NCBI GenBank assembly: GCA_963783195.1
Contig: CAWAMV010000004.1
Location: 496,001-560,000 of the forward strand
Direction of reading: 5' to 3'
DNA length: 64,000 nt
DNA from: Croceibacterium_B sp963783195
Lineage (GTDB): Bacteria; Pseudomonadota; Alphaproteobacteria; Sphingomonadales; Sphingomonadaceae
Position numbers and translations under genes: made by a program. Within the stretch, counting starts at the first letter, position 1; every line of letters begins with the position of its first letter. Below the pieces are notes generated by a model. That model was given only the letters and a program-made list of their open reading frames with translations, searched no databases and was not told the DNA's origin. This document shows positions 8,253 through 17,079 of this stretch, piece by piece.

Positions 8253-10019
8253 ATGACTGTCCGCAACTTCGCGCGTTCCCCGTGGTCCACGGCGGCTTTG
8301 TGCTGGCTGGCGATCTCGGCGATCCTGCTGGTGGTCAATGCCGGGCCCATCGGAAAATTCCAGTTCCCCGACCCCGACGACACCATGCGCCTCGTGCAGG
8401 TGCGCGATCTGCTGGGCGGTCAGGGCTGGTTCGATCTGCACCAGTACCGGTTGTCCGCGCCGCACAGCCCCGTCATGCACTGGTCCCGCCTGGTGGATGC
8501 GCCGCTCGCCCTGGCCATCGGCCTCCTCACCCCGCTCGTCGGGCAGGCACCGGCGGAGCTTGCTACCGCTGTCGCAATGCCGCTGCTGACGCTTGGGGTG
8601 GTGCTGGCCCTGGTCGCCAGGCTGACGCTGCGCCTTTGCGGCCGCGAGCCCCTTCCCTATGCCTGCCTTGCCCTCTGCCTCTCGCCCTTGCTGGTGTGGC
8701 AAGTGCAACCCTTGCGCATCGACCATCACGGGTGGCAGATCGCCGCCTTCACGGCTGCGCTTGCCGCCGCCTTCGGCGATCGGCCGTGGCGCGGCGGAGC
8801 GATGGCCGGGGCCAGCCTCGCAATCGGCCTGACGATATCGCTGGAACTCCTGCCGCAGACTGTGCTCGTGGCAATCCTGTTTTACAGCAGGTGGTGGCGC
8901 GATCCGGATCAGCGCGGCTGGCTCGGCGGCATGATGGCGGCGCTCCCGGTTCTGCTTGCCATCCTGGCGTTCGCGACACGCACGCCGCGCGACCTGGTCG
9001 GATATTGCGACGTCGTGGCCATGCCGCACCTCGCCTTCTTCGCCATTGCCGGGGCAGGCACTGTCATGGCAGCGGCGATGCCGCGGCTCGGCCGGGCGAG
9101 GTCGACTGCCGTGCTCGCCCTTTCCGGCGCGATCGGGGCGGCGGTATTCTCTGCCAGTGCTCCGCAATGCCTGGCCGGCCCCTTCGGGAATCTCGATCCG
9201 CTTGTCCGGGCCTATTGGTACGATTCGGTGTTCGAGGGCCTGCCGATCTGGCGCCAGGACGAAACGCCTGCCGTCGCCGCCCTGCTTGCCGCGCTGGTCG
9301 CGGTGTTTGCCGGGATCGCGCTGTGGCGTGAAGCTGACGGCCAGATGCGAACCGCGCGCCTCGAATATCTGTTCGTTCTCGTCGGCGCGCTGCTCGCGGG
9401 GCTGATGGTGTGGCGTTCGATGGCCTTTGTGGCGGCCGTCTCGGCCCTGCCGCTGGGCTGGCTGACCTGGCGCCTGATGGTTCGTTTTCGGCACGACCGG
9501 CGGCCCGCCAGAAAGGCGCTCGTGGCGGTGGTGCTCGTGGTGGCGCTCATGCCGGCGGCACCGGCCTCTCTGCTCGTGCTGGCCCGGCCGGCGCATGCGA
9601 CGGCCGGCCCGGTAGGCCCGGTGGGCCCGGTAAGACGGTCGAGTTGCGATCTCGCGTCCAATGCAGAACGCTTGAACCGGCTGCCGCGTGGCACGCTGTT
9701 CGCGCCGATCGACGTCTCTCCGGTGATACTTGCGCGGACGCGGCACGCCGTGGTGGCGACTGGCCACCATCGCGCCCAGGCGGGCATGCGGGACCTGATC
9801 CTGGCGTTCACCAGCCCGCCCGACGCGGCGCGCGCGATCGTGAAGTCACGCCACGCTTCGTACCTGGTCGTGTGCCGCGATCTGCTGGAGCCCCAGATCT
9901 ACGCCCGGCGTGCGCCTGACGGTCTCATGGCCCGGATTCTCGCCGGCAAGCCCCCGCCCTGGCTCGAACCGCTGGACCTGGACCTTCCGCCGTCGCTCCT
10001 GCTCTACAAGGTCCGCTGA
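8253..10019 (+). CDS. Multi-pass membrane protein, probable GT-C fold glycosyltransferase
   Basis: 588 residues with about 10-11 membrane helices. After the first helix comes a loop reading FPDPDDTMRLVQVRDLL (about 37-53), which resembles the acidic DD catalytic loop of GT-C enzymes such as oligosaccharyl- or arabinosyltransferases, then HWSRLVDAPLALAIG. The C-terminal about 150 residues are soluble and contain one Cys near 475. GT-C enzymes use polyprenyl-phosphate sugars on the periplasmic side, matching the GtrA gene upstream. The acceptor is unknown. I do not recognise a named family; the GT-C call rests on topology plus the DD loop. Confidence 0.65.
   Translation: MTVRNFARSPWSTAALCWLAISAILLVVNAGPIGKFQFPDPDDTMRLVQVRDLLGGQGWFDLHQYRLSAPHSPVMHWSRLVDAPLALAIGLLTPLVGQAPAELATAVAMPLLTLGVVLALVARLTLRLCGREPLPYACLALCLSPLLVWQVQPLRIDHHGWQIAAFTAALAAAFGDRPWRGGAMAGASLAIGLTISLELLPQTVLVAILFYSRWWRDPDQRGWLGGMMAALPVLLAILAFATRTPRDLVGYCDVVAMPHLAFFAIAGAGTVMAAAMPRLGRARSTAVLALSGAIGAAVFSASAPQCLAGPFGNLDPLVRAYWYDSVFEGLPIWRQDETPAVAALLAALVAVFAGIALWREADGQMRTARLEYLFVLVGALLAGLMVWRSMAFVAAVSALPLGWLTWRLMVRFRHDRRPARKALVAVVLVVALMPAAPASLLVLARPAHATAGPVGPVGPVRRSSCDLASNAERLNRLPRGTLFAPIDVSPVILARTRHAVVATGHHRAQAGMRDLILAFTSPPDAARAIVKSRHASYLVVCRDLLEPQIYARRAPDGLMARILAGKPPPWLEPLDLDLPPSLLLYKVR
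9606..9632 (+). repeat. Three tandem 9-bp units inside the GT-C-like gene
   Basis: GGCCCGGT(A/G) occurs three times in a row and encodes Gly-Pro-Val three times, just after the last membrane helix. In-frame copy-number change would leave the protein readable, so this may be a length-variable linker. Confidence 0.7.
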
Positions 10020-10024
10020 CCGCT

Positions 10025-10537
10025 TTACGCCGGACGGAAGGTCATCGCGTCGCCGTTCATGCAGTATCGCAAGCCGGTCGGCTTGGGTCCGTCCTTGAAC
10101 ACGTGGCCCAGGTGCCCGCCGCAGTCGGCGCAGTGCACTTCGGTGCGCGGATAGCCCAGCTTGAAATCGGTCGAGCTGCCGACGGCGCCGGGCAGGGGCT
10201 GCCAGAAGCTCGGCCAGCCGGTGCCGGATTCGAACTTGGTCTTGCTCGAATAGAGCTCGTTGCTGCACCCGGCGCACAGGAAGGTGCCCTTGCGATGTTC
10301 GTCGTTGAGCGGCGAGGAATAGGGGCGCTCGGTCGCCTCGTGTCGCAGGACCTCGTACTGGTCCTTCGTGAGGCGCCGCTTCCACTCGGCATCGGAATGC
10401 TGGACCTTGAAGGTTGCGGCATTGGCCGGGGCCGAGCCGCAGGCGGCGAGGACGGTGGCGCCGGCACCTGCTCCGAACCAGGCGAGGGTGGTACGGCGAG
10501 TCGCGGTGCGGTGATTGGTTGCGATCGAGTGGGTCAT
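10025..10537 (-). CDS. msrB: Peptide-methionine (R)-S-oxide reductase MsrB, exported
   Basis: 170 residues. The MsrB core is complete: two zinc CxxC pairs (LCAGC about 91-95, HCADC about 137-141), the SGTGWPSFWQPL block (about 107-118), GHLGHVFKDGP and the catalytic Cys in RYCMNGDAM (about 161). The N-terminus (residues 1-40) carries twin Arg plus a hydrophobic stretch (RRTTLAWFG) and then LAAC, which looks like a Tat signal ending in a lipobox. The protein is therefore probably a periplasmic lipoprotein repairing oxidised methionines. AGGAT seven bases before ATG supports the start. It is convergent with the GT-C-like gene, with five bases between the stops. Confidence 0.93.
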   Translation of the reverse strand: MTHSIATNHRTATRRTTLAWFGAGAGATVLAACGSAPANAATFKVQHSDAEWKRRLTKDQYEVLRHEATERPYSSPLNDEHRKGTFLCAGCSNELYSSKTKFESGTGWPSFWQPLPGAVGSSTDFKLGYPRTEVHCADCGGHLGHVFKDGPKPTGLRYCMNGDAMTFRPA

Positions 10538-10585
10538 GACATCTATCCTATGCGGCAGCGGCCGAACCGTTCCTGAACGCGCGCG

Positions 10586-11863
10586 TCAGGCCCCTTCGGC
10601 GGCGCTCCGGCGGAACAGCGAGCGGCGCTTCTTAACGCGTTGCGGCCCGGATTTCATCACCCGCCTGCGGAACAGCCGCGCGCCCAGGCGAATCGCGACG
10701 AAGACCCACATGCCCTGCCACAGCAGCGCGATGACGTGCGGCATGATCGCGCCGGACTGTGCCGCACGGGCGAGCATGGCAAACGGGCTGGACAGCGGAA
10801 AGGCCATGGCGAGAATCTCGATCGGCTCGCCCATGTGCGCCATCGCGTAGCTGGCGAAGAAGAACAGCAGCACCTGGCTCATGGTGACCGGCATCGACAG
10901 CGTCTGCACCTCGCGCACCGTGGTCGCGAGCGATCCGATGGCGAGGAAGATCGAGCCGAGCAGCAGGTAACCCATCGCGAAATAAAGTACGCCCAGCAGC
11001 AGGAACAGCGGCCAGCCCACGCCCGGCTCGGGCAGGTTGCCGGGCAGGAAATTGGCCATCGACCCCTGCATCCCGGCGAACCCGACCAGCCCGCCGATGA
11101 CCGTCGCCCAGACTGTCAGTCCGACGAGCGAGACCGCCAGCATGGCGAACAGCTTGCCCATGAACACCGCGTCCATCGGGATCGCCGCGGCTAGGATCTC
11201 GATGATCTTGTTCGCCTTCTCCTCGACCAGGTTCGACAGCACCATCCCGGCAAGCAGCATGATCAGCAGGAACAGCAGCGTCTGACCGGCCTGCGCGGTG
11301 ACGATGCGGGCGCGCTTCTCGCTCGCCCCGCTGGACGCGACCTGCTGGGTCTCGACCGCCGGGAAGACGCTGGGCGACTGGCCGAGCGCGGTTGCCGCCA
11401 TCAGCGCCACGTCGCCGCGCAGGGCCTCGACCCGGCCTTCGGGCGCGGTCAGGACCGGGTGCTCGAGCGAACCGGACAGGACCGCGGCGATGTTGCCTTC
11501 CTTCTTGGCCAGGAACGCGCGGGCGTCGAAGCTGCCGCCGGGCGGCACTTCCTCGATTACCCTGACCTGCGGCACGCCATAGCCCAGCTCGGGCCGCAGG
11601 ACCTTCTGCGCCTCGATCAGCCTGGCGGTGTCGATCGCGCTCATGGCGATGCCGATCTCGGGCTCGCCCGCGCTCGAATCGAGCGCCGAGCCGACGCCCC
11701 CGGCGAGCGCGCCCACCAGGATCGGAAACAGCGGCCCAAGGAGGAAGAAGAAGAACGTGCGGCTTTTCAGCACGGCGAGGAAGTCGCGCCGGAAGATCAC
11801 CCAGGCGGCGACCAGCAGCGGCAGGCGGGCCTTGGGCGTACTTGGGGGCGTTGCGGGATTCAT
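10586..11863 (-). CDS. ABC transporter permease, NatB/ABC-2 type
   Basis: 425 residues. One membrane helix near the N-terminus (about 38-60) is followed by a large periplasmic domain (about 65-200) and then five or so helices (about 205-400), the NatB layout. Motifs include RRDFLAVLKSRTFFFFLLGP at the start and LLAGMVLSNLVEEKANKIIEIL (about 217-238), typical of ABC-2 exporters involved in Na+ efflux or drug/lipid export. Its ATG overlaps the stop of the ATPase gene by four bases, so the two form one transporter operon. The substrate is unknown. Confidence 0.87.
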   Translation of the reverse strand: MNPATPPSTPKARLPLLVAAWVIFRRDFLAVLKSRTFFFFLLGPLFPILVGALAGGVGSALDSSAGEPEIGIAMSAIDTARLIEAQKVLRPELGYGVPQVRVIEEVPPGGSFDARAFLAKKEGNIAAVLSGSLEHPVLTAPEGRVEALRGDVALMAATALGQSPSVFPAVETQQVASSGASEKRARIVTAQAGQTLLFLLIMLLAGMVLSNLVEEKANKIIEILAAAIPMDAVFMGKLFAMLAVSLVGLTVWATVIGGLVGFAGMQGSMANFLPGNLPEPGVGWPLFLLLGVLYFAMGYLLLGSIFLAIGSLATTVREVQTLSMPVTMSQVLLFFFASYAMAHMGEPIEILAMAFPLSSPFAMLARAAQSGAIMPHVIALLWQGMWVFVAIRLGARLFRRRVMKSGPQRVKKRRSLFRRSAAEGA

Positions 11864-12846
11864 CGAACGTTGCCCGCCGCGCTGTCCTCGCCCAGCGCGC
11901 GCGCGGCGGCGGCGCCGGCGATGGCGACGAAGGCGTCATGCAGCCCGGCGCGCTCAATCGAGAGCGAGAGAATGCCGGCATTGCCTTCGATCAGCGCCCG
12001 CAGCAGCGGCTCGATGCCGCTCTCGGGCAGGGGGAAGTTCCAGAAGTTGCCTTCCTGGCGCGAGCCAGGCGGCAGCGCGGCGCGCCACGGGCCGTCGCGC
12101 GTGGCTGTCTCGAGCCGCACTTGCGCGGGAATGCGGTCGCGCGCGGTATCGACCGATCCGGCATAGGGCACCTTGCCCCCGGCGATGATCGCCACGTCGT
12201 CGCACAATCGCTCGGCGTGGGCGATGACGTGGGTCGAGAAGATTACCGTCGTGCCCTTGGCGGCGAGGTCGCGGATCAGTCCTTCCAGCTTCCCCTGGTT
12301 GATCGCGTCGAGCCCGCTGAACGGCTCGTCGAGCACGACGAGGCGCGGTTCGTGGACCAGCGTTCCGAGCAGCTGGACAGTCTGCGCCATGCCTTTCGAC
12401 AGTTGGCGGATCTGCCGTTCGACCGCATGGCCCAGGCCGTGCCTTTCCATCATCGCGCGCCCGCGTTCGCGGCCGATCGCCAGCGGCAACCCGCGCAGCG
12501 CGCCCATGAAGGCGATCGCATCGCAGGCTTTCATGGAAGGATAGAGCCCGCGTTCCTCGGGCAGGTAGCCGATCAGGCGGGCGATGTCCTGCGGCCGGTC
12601 GTGGCCGAGCACCTTGCGCACGCCTGAATCCGGGTCGATGATGCCCAGTATCATGCGCAGCGTGGTGGTCTTGCCCGCGCCGTTCGGGCCGAGAATGCCG
12701 TAGATCGCGCCTTCGGGGACCGACAGATCGACCCCGTCGACCGCCAGCGTCCCGTCGAACCGCTTGACCAGGCCCCTTGCCTCGATGGCGAGCGGGGGTG
12801 CGCCTGCGTTGCGGGCGGGTGCGGTCTGGCCTAGCGCTGCGTCCAT
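11860..12846 (-). CDS. ABC transporter ATP-binding protein, NatA type
   Basis: 328 residues. The nucleotide-binding domain covers about 20-245 with Walker A GPNGAGKTT (about 53-61), the signature QLSKGM (about 150-155), Walker B LVVLDEPFSGLD (about 170-181) and the switch His in IFSTHV (about 207-212). The last 80 residues form the accessory domain seen in NatA-like exporter ATPases. It is the first gene of a two-gene operon with the permease and is divergent from queG, leaving under 50 bp for both upstream regions. Confidence 0.92.
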   Translation of the reverse strand: MDAALGQTAPARNAGAPPLAIEARGLVKRFDGTLAVDGVDLSVPEGAIYGILGPNGAGKTTTLRMILGIIDPDSGVRKVLGHDRPQDIARLIGYLPEERGLYPSMKACDAIAFMGALRGLPLAIGRERGRAMMERHGLGHAVERQIRQLSKGMAQTVQLLGTLVHEPRLVVLDEPFSGLDAINQGKLEGLIRDLAAKGTTVIFSTHVIAHAERLCDDVAIIAGGKVPYAGSVDTARDRIPAQVRLETATRDGPWRAALPPGSRQEGNFWNFPLPESGIEPLLRALIEGNAGILSLSIERAGLHDAFVAIAGAAAARALGEDSAAGNVR

Positions 12847-12894
12847 CGTGCGGTGTGGTCTACGCCGCGCGGCTTAACGGGAGCAAGGCGGAAC

Positions 12895-13944
12895 TTGGTT
12901 AACGCGGGCGACAACAGTGATCTCAGGCAGCGTCTTGAAGCCAAGGCGCGCGAGCTTGGCTTCGTCGCCTTCGGGGTCGCCCCGGCGGCCGACGACCCGC
13001 TGCGCGGGCGCCGGCTCGACCAGTGGCTCGGCGAGGGGATGCACGGACAGATGGAATGGATGGCCGCGCAGGCCGACGTTCGCCGCGGACCCAATGCCAT
13101 GTGGCCCGAGGCGCGCAGCGTGCTGGCGCTCGGCATGAGCTACGCGCCCGAGGTCGATCCGCTTGCTGACGGCGAGGCGAAGATCTCGGTCTATGCCCAG
13201 GGGCGCGATTACCACGATACGGTCAAGAAGGCGCTCAAGGCGCTCGCCCGCTGGATGGTGGCCGAGGTGCCGGGGACCGAGCTCAAGGTCTTCGTCGACA
13301 CCGCCCCGGTGATGGAAAAGCCGCTGGGGGAGGCGGCGGGGATCGGCTGGCAGGGCAAGCATACCAACCTCGTCAGCCGCGAGCACGGCAGCTGGTTGTT
13401 CCTGGGGGCGATCTACACGACGCTGGCGCTACCGCCCGACGCGCCGCACACCGACCGGTGCGGCAGTTGCGATGCCTGTCAGCGTGCCTGCCCGACCGAT
13501 GCCTTCCCCGCGCCCTATCGGCTCGATGCGCGGCGCTGCATCTCCTACCTCACGATCGAGCACCGGGGGCCGATCCCGCACGAGTTCCGCGAGGCGATCG
13601 GCACCCGCATCTACGGCTGCGACGATTGCCTCGCGGTCTGCCCGTGGAACAAGTTCGCCGCCGCCGCCGAACGCCATGCCGCCTTCGTCCCGCGCGAGGA
13701 TCTCGTGGCGCCGAAGCTGGCCGAACTGCTGGCGCTGGACGACGCGGGCTTCCGGGCGAAGTTCTCCGGCTCGCCGATTAAGCGCATCGGGCGGGACAGG
13801 TTCGTGCGAAACTGTCTGATCGCGGCAGGAAACACCGCCGATGAAGCGCTTCATTCGCAGGTTCGTGCGTTGCTGGACGATCCCGATCCGGCCGTTTCGG
13901 AGGCAGCCGAATGGGCGCTGTCGCGCTTCAGAGCAGCTCCTTGA
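12895..13944 (+). CDS. queG: Epoxyqueuosine reductase QueG
   Basis: About 349 residues from TTG 12895. QueG reduces epoxyqueuosine to queuosine in tRNA using cobalamin and two 4Fe-4S clusters. Both cluster motifs are intact: RCGSCDACQRACP (about 188-200) and GCDDCLAVCPW (about 241-251), with CISYLTIEHRG between them. A C-terminal HEAT-like stretch (PDPAVSEAAEWAL) is also typical. There is no ATG; GTG 12853 is an alternative, but TTG 12895 has GGGAGCAAGG upstream and gives family-like length. The 3' end overlaps the convergent flavoenzyme gene by 17 bp. Confidence 0.93.
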   Translation: MVNAGDNSDLRQRLEAKARELGFVAFGVAPAADDPLRGRRLDQWLGEGMHGQMEWMAAQADVRRGPNAMWPEARSVLALGMSYAPEVDPLADGEAKISVYAQGRDYHDTVKKALKALARWMVAEVPGTELKVFVDTAPVMEKPLGEAAGIGWQGKHTNLVSREHGSWLFLGAIYTTLALPPDAPHTDRCGSCDACQRACPTDAFPAPYRLDARRCISYLTIEHRGPIPHEFREAIGTRIYGCDDCLAVCPWNKFAAAAERHAAFVPREDLVAPKLAELLALDDAGFRAKFSGSPIKRIGRDRFVRNCLIAAGNTADEALHSQVRALLDDPDPAVSEAAEWALSRFRAAP

Positions 13945-15155
13945 GCGGCCTTTCGGCGTCGAGCAGCGCCTCCGGCTCGATCACCGCGCGAGCCTCGACC
14001 AGCTTGCGGCCCTGCGCGTAATCCTTTGTCTTGTTTACACAATCGAGCGCGATCACGCGGCCTTCCCTGAGATAGACCACCGAGAAGCTGCGCTCTGCCG
14101 GATCGCCCCGCAGCACGGTCGTGTCGTGTCCGGCCGACAGGCCCACGGTCTGCAGTCTGAGGTCGTACTGGTTCGACCAGAACCACGGCGTCGCGTGATA
14201 AGGCACTGAATTTCCGCAGATATCTTTCGCAGCCGTCGCTGCCATGTCGTGTGCGTTCTGCACGCTTTCCAGCCGGATCACCGCGCCGTCGGCGAACGGA
14301 TTGGCATGCGCAGCGCAGTCGCCGATGGCGTAGACGTCGGGCAGGCTCGTATGGCAGTTCTCGTCGACGTCGACCCCGTTCGCGCCGGCTGCCCCGGCAA
14401 AGATCAGCGGGCCGACGGCGGGCACGATACCGATGCCGACCACGACCACGTCGCACTCGATCGTCTCGCCGCTGTCCAGCCGCACGCCCGTTACCCGGTC
14501 GCCGTCGCCCTCGAGCGCCTCGACCGATGCCCCGGTGCGCAGGTCCACGCCCTGACGGCGGTGCTCCTCCTCGTAGAAGCGTGACAGGTCCTCGCCCGCG
14601 ACGCGGCTCAGCACGCGCCCCTGGGACTCGAGCAGGACGACCTCGCAGTCGAGCTTGCGCAGCACCGCGGCGGCCTCCAGCCCGATGTAGCCGCCGCCGA
14701 TCACGACCGCCTTGGTCGAACCTGCGTCCAGCTCGCTCTTGAGCCGGTCCACGTCCGCCCTGTCGCGCACTGTATGGATGCCGCCCAGGTCCGCTCCGGG
14801 ACACGACAATCGCCGCGCATCGCCTCCGGCCGACCAGATCAGCGTACCGTAGCCGACAGTCTCGCCCCCGCTGACGGTCAGCTCCTTCGCCTGGGGGTCG
14901 ACCTTCGTCACCGAGGTGCCGAGCCGCAAGGTCACCCCTTTTTCGGCCCAGAAGGCCTCTGGCCGGATCAGGATCCGCTCGAACGGCTTGTTCGCCGGCG
15001 AGGTATTCCTTCGACAGCGGCGGGCGCTCGTAGGGTGGGTTGGCATCGCGCCCGATCATCATGACCGAACCGGCAAAACCCTGCTGGCGCAAGGCGATGG
15101 CCGCCTGAGCACCGCCGTGCCCCGTTCCAACGATGACAATGTCTGCACTGTTCAT
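13928..15155 (-). CDS. Ferredoxin/rubredoxin reductase-like NAD(P)H:FAD oxidoreductase (frame broken by one base)
   Basis: About 408 residues after correction. The first 60 residues (ADIVIVGTGHGGAQAAIALR, then YERPPLSKEYLAG) are in one frame, the rest in another, starting at KPFERILIRPEAFW. Removing one base near 14990 restores a seamless match, and the region length is 3n+1. The second nucleotide-binding site VVIGGGYIGLEAAA (about 150-163) and the FAD motif DVYAIGDCAAH (about 277-287) are present, as in camphor/biphenyl-type ferredoxin reductases. These pass electrons from NAD(P)H to a small iron-sulfur partner. No ferredoxin gene is next to it. Start ATG 15155 is preferred over TTG 15173. 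Confidence 0.8.
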
Positions 15156-15357
15156 GACCGGGGGCTTGGCCAAATCGGTTCCCGCGTCAAGCGCCGATCG
15201 GGCCGGTCCGTTGGCACGACGGGGCCAGCAAAGAGCAAATGTTCAGACGAAACGGTCAGTCCCTAACCGGTTGCCATTCGATCCCGCCGACGGCATCACC
15301 GGGCGGGAGGACTTCGCTCCGGACTCAACGACAATCCGGCTGTAGCATGGCCGGCGT

Positions 15358-17079
15358 ATGGGCTTAGCCGGCAGACGGACGAGAGGATTACCGGAATTGT
15401 CTGAATGTGGGGTGGAGCAGGGCGATACGCGGCCCCGGCAATTCGCAACCCTTTTCGGCTATGCTTGGCCATATCGGCAGCGCCTTGCCCTCATTGGTTT
15501 CCTGATGGTGCTGAACTCGGCGGCAACTCTCGCGATCCCGTGGTTGCTGGGCCATGTCGCCGGGGGGATTGTCGCCCGCGAAACGAGCGCTTCGGGAAAC
15601 CTGGTTCCTATACTTCTGGTCTGCCTCTTCCTGGTAGCCGTTCTGAGCGCGGCAAGCGACTACGTTGCCGGCGATACTTCGGCCCGGATCACCGCCGACC
15701 TGCGGGAAAAAATCTACGCACACCTGCAACGGCTGCCAATTCCATTTCACCGCGCACACCGTCAAGGAGACATCCTCGCCCTAATGACCCGCGAGGTCAG
15801 TGTGCTGACCGAGTTCGTTGCCGAGACGATCGTGAGCATCCTGCCGATGCTGCTAACGGCGGCCGGAGCGATAGTGCTGATGCTGAGGATCGACGAGCGC
15901 CTTGCCCTTGCGATCCCGGCGCTCCTGCCATTGTTCTATATCGCCCTGAGGATGATGCGGCGACCCATGCGCGACATTGCTCGGAAACTCCAGGAAGCCG
16001 AAGCCGACGTCGTGGCCTCAACCCGGCAGAACCTCGAGATGATCCCGATGATCAAGGTTTTCGCAAGGGAAGACAGCACCCAAAGGCAGTTCGGGATCTT
16101 GGTCGACCGGGCAAGGGGCCTCCTTAGCCGCGAGTTCAAGATCTATGCGGTTGTTCCGCCGATGATGGGCTTCGTCGCGGCCACCGCGGCGGTGATTCTC
16201 CTCGTCGTCATGGACGAGAGCGTTGAAACAGGAAGTATGACCCCGGGCGAGATGCTGAGCTTCCTGTTCTATGCGGCGCTGCTCACCCGGCCAGCCTCGG
16301 GCCTGGCCCAGCTTTACGGGCAAGTGCAGCGCGCACGCGGCGCCCTCGACCGGATGCTTCTTGTTCTGGAAGAACCGCACGAGGCCGGGTACCTGTCGAC
16401 CCGGCGCTTCAAGGCATCGCGCGGCGAGATACGGTTTTCCCATTTGCAGTTCGGTTACCCCGGCAGGGATGAAGTCATCACCGACGTCGACCTCCTGATC
16501 GAGGGTGGTGAGACAGTCGCCATCGCGGGTCACAACGGGGCCGGCAAGTCCACCATGATTTCGCTGCTCCTGCGCTTTTACCAACCCGTTGGGGGCGCGA
16601 TCTATATCGACGGCGAGGACATCGCTTCAGTCAATCTACAGGATCTGAGGCGCCAGTTCGGATACGTTTCGCAGGAGATAATGCTGTTCAATGGTACGAT
16701 CCATGAAAACATCGCCTACGGTTTGGAGGGCGCTACGGCCGCACAGATCGCAGCGGCCGTCACGGCGGCGCGGGCAGATGACTTTCTGGACGAGTTGCCC
16801 CAGGGGCTGGATACGCGGATCGGTGATTCGGGAATCTTCCTATCTGGCGGACAGCGACAGCGGGTCGCCTTGGCGCGCGCGCTGCTGAAGGATCCGCCGA
16901 TCATCCTGCTGGACGAGGCGAACTCGATGTACGATCTTGAAGGGGAGGCTGCCTTCATCGAGGCTTGCGCTCGGACGTTGGAGAGCCGCACGGCGATCCT
17001 GATTAGTCATCGTGAAGCTACCTTGTCACTCGCAGACCGGATCGTGCGGCTGGACCATGGCGTAATCCGCGAAGCATGA
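15358..17079 (+). CDS. ABC exporter, fused membrane and ATPase domains (MsbA-like)
   Basis: 573 residues. The transmembrane domain (about 30-320) starts with FGYAWPYRQRLALIGFLM and has the six-helix layout. The ATPase domain (about 340-573) shows Walker A GHNGAGKST (about 389-397), signature FLSGGQRQR (about 494-502), Walker B IILLDEANS (about 515-523) and the switch His in LISHREA. Such half-transporters dimerise and export lipids, lipid-linked glycans or peptides. The start is uncertain; no clear ribosome site precedes ATG 15358, and an internal GTG near 15412 is an option. GC is visibly lower than in flanking genes. The end overlaps the next gene by four bases. Confidence 0.88.
   Translation: MGLAGRRTRGLPELSECGVEQGDTRPRQFATLFGYAWPYRQRLALIGFLMVLNSAATLAIPWLLGHVAGGIVARETSASGNLVPILLVCLFLVAVLSAASDYVAGDTSARITADLREKIYAHLQRLPIPFHRAHRQGDILALMTREVSVLTEFVAETIVSILPMLLTAAGAIVLMLRIDERLALAIPALLPLFYIALRMMRRPMRDIARKLQEAEADVVASTRQNLEMIPMIKVFAREDSTQRQFGILVDRARGLLSREFKIYAVVPPMMGFVAATAAVILLVVMDESVETGSMTPGEMLSFLFYAALLTRPASGLAQLYGQVQRARGALDRMLLVLEEPHEAGYLSTRRFKASRGEIRFSHLQFGYPGRDEVITDVDLLIEGGETVAIAGHNGAGKSTMISLLLRFYQPVGGAIYIDGEDIASVNLQDLRRQFGYVSQEIMLFNGTIHENIAYGLEGATAAQIAAAVTAARADDFLDELPQGLDTRIGDSGIFLSGGQRQRVALARALLKDPPIILLDEANSMYDLEGEAAFIEACARTLESRTAILISHREATLSLADRIVRLDHGVIREA

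Noticed and set aside
7968..9770. A 600-codon minus-strand frame opposite the GT-C-like gene
   Set aside because: The composition is His/Arg/Gln-rich, as expected for the reverse of hydrophobic codons, and no motif is present.
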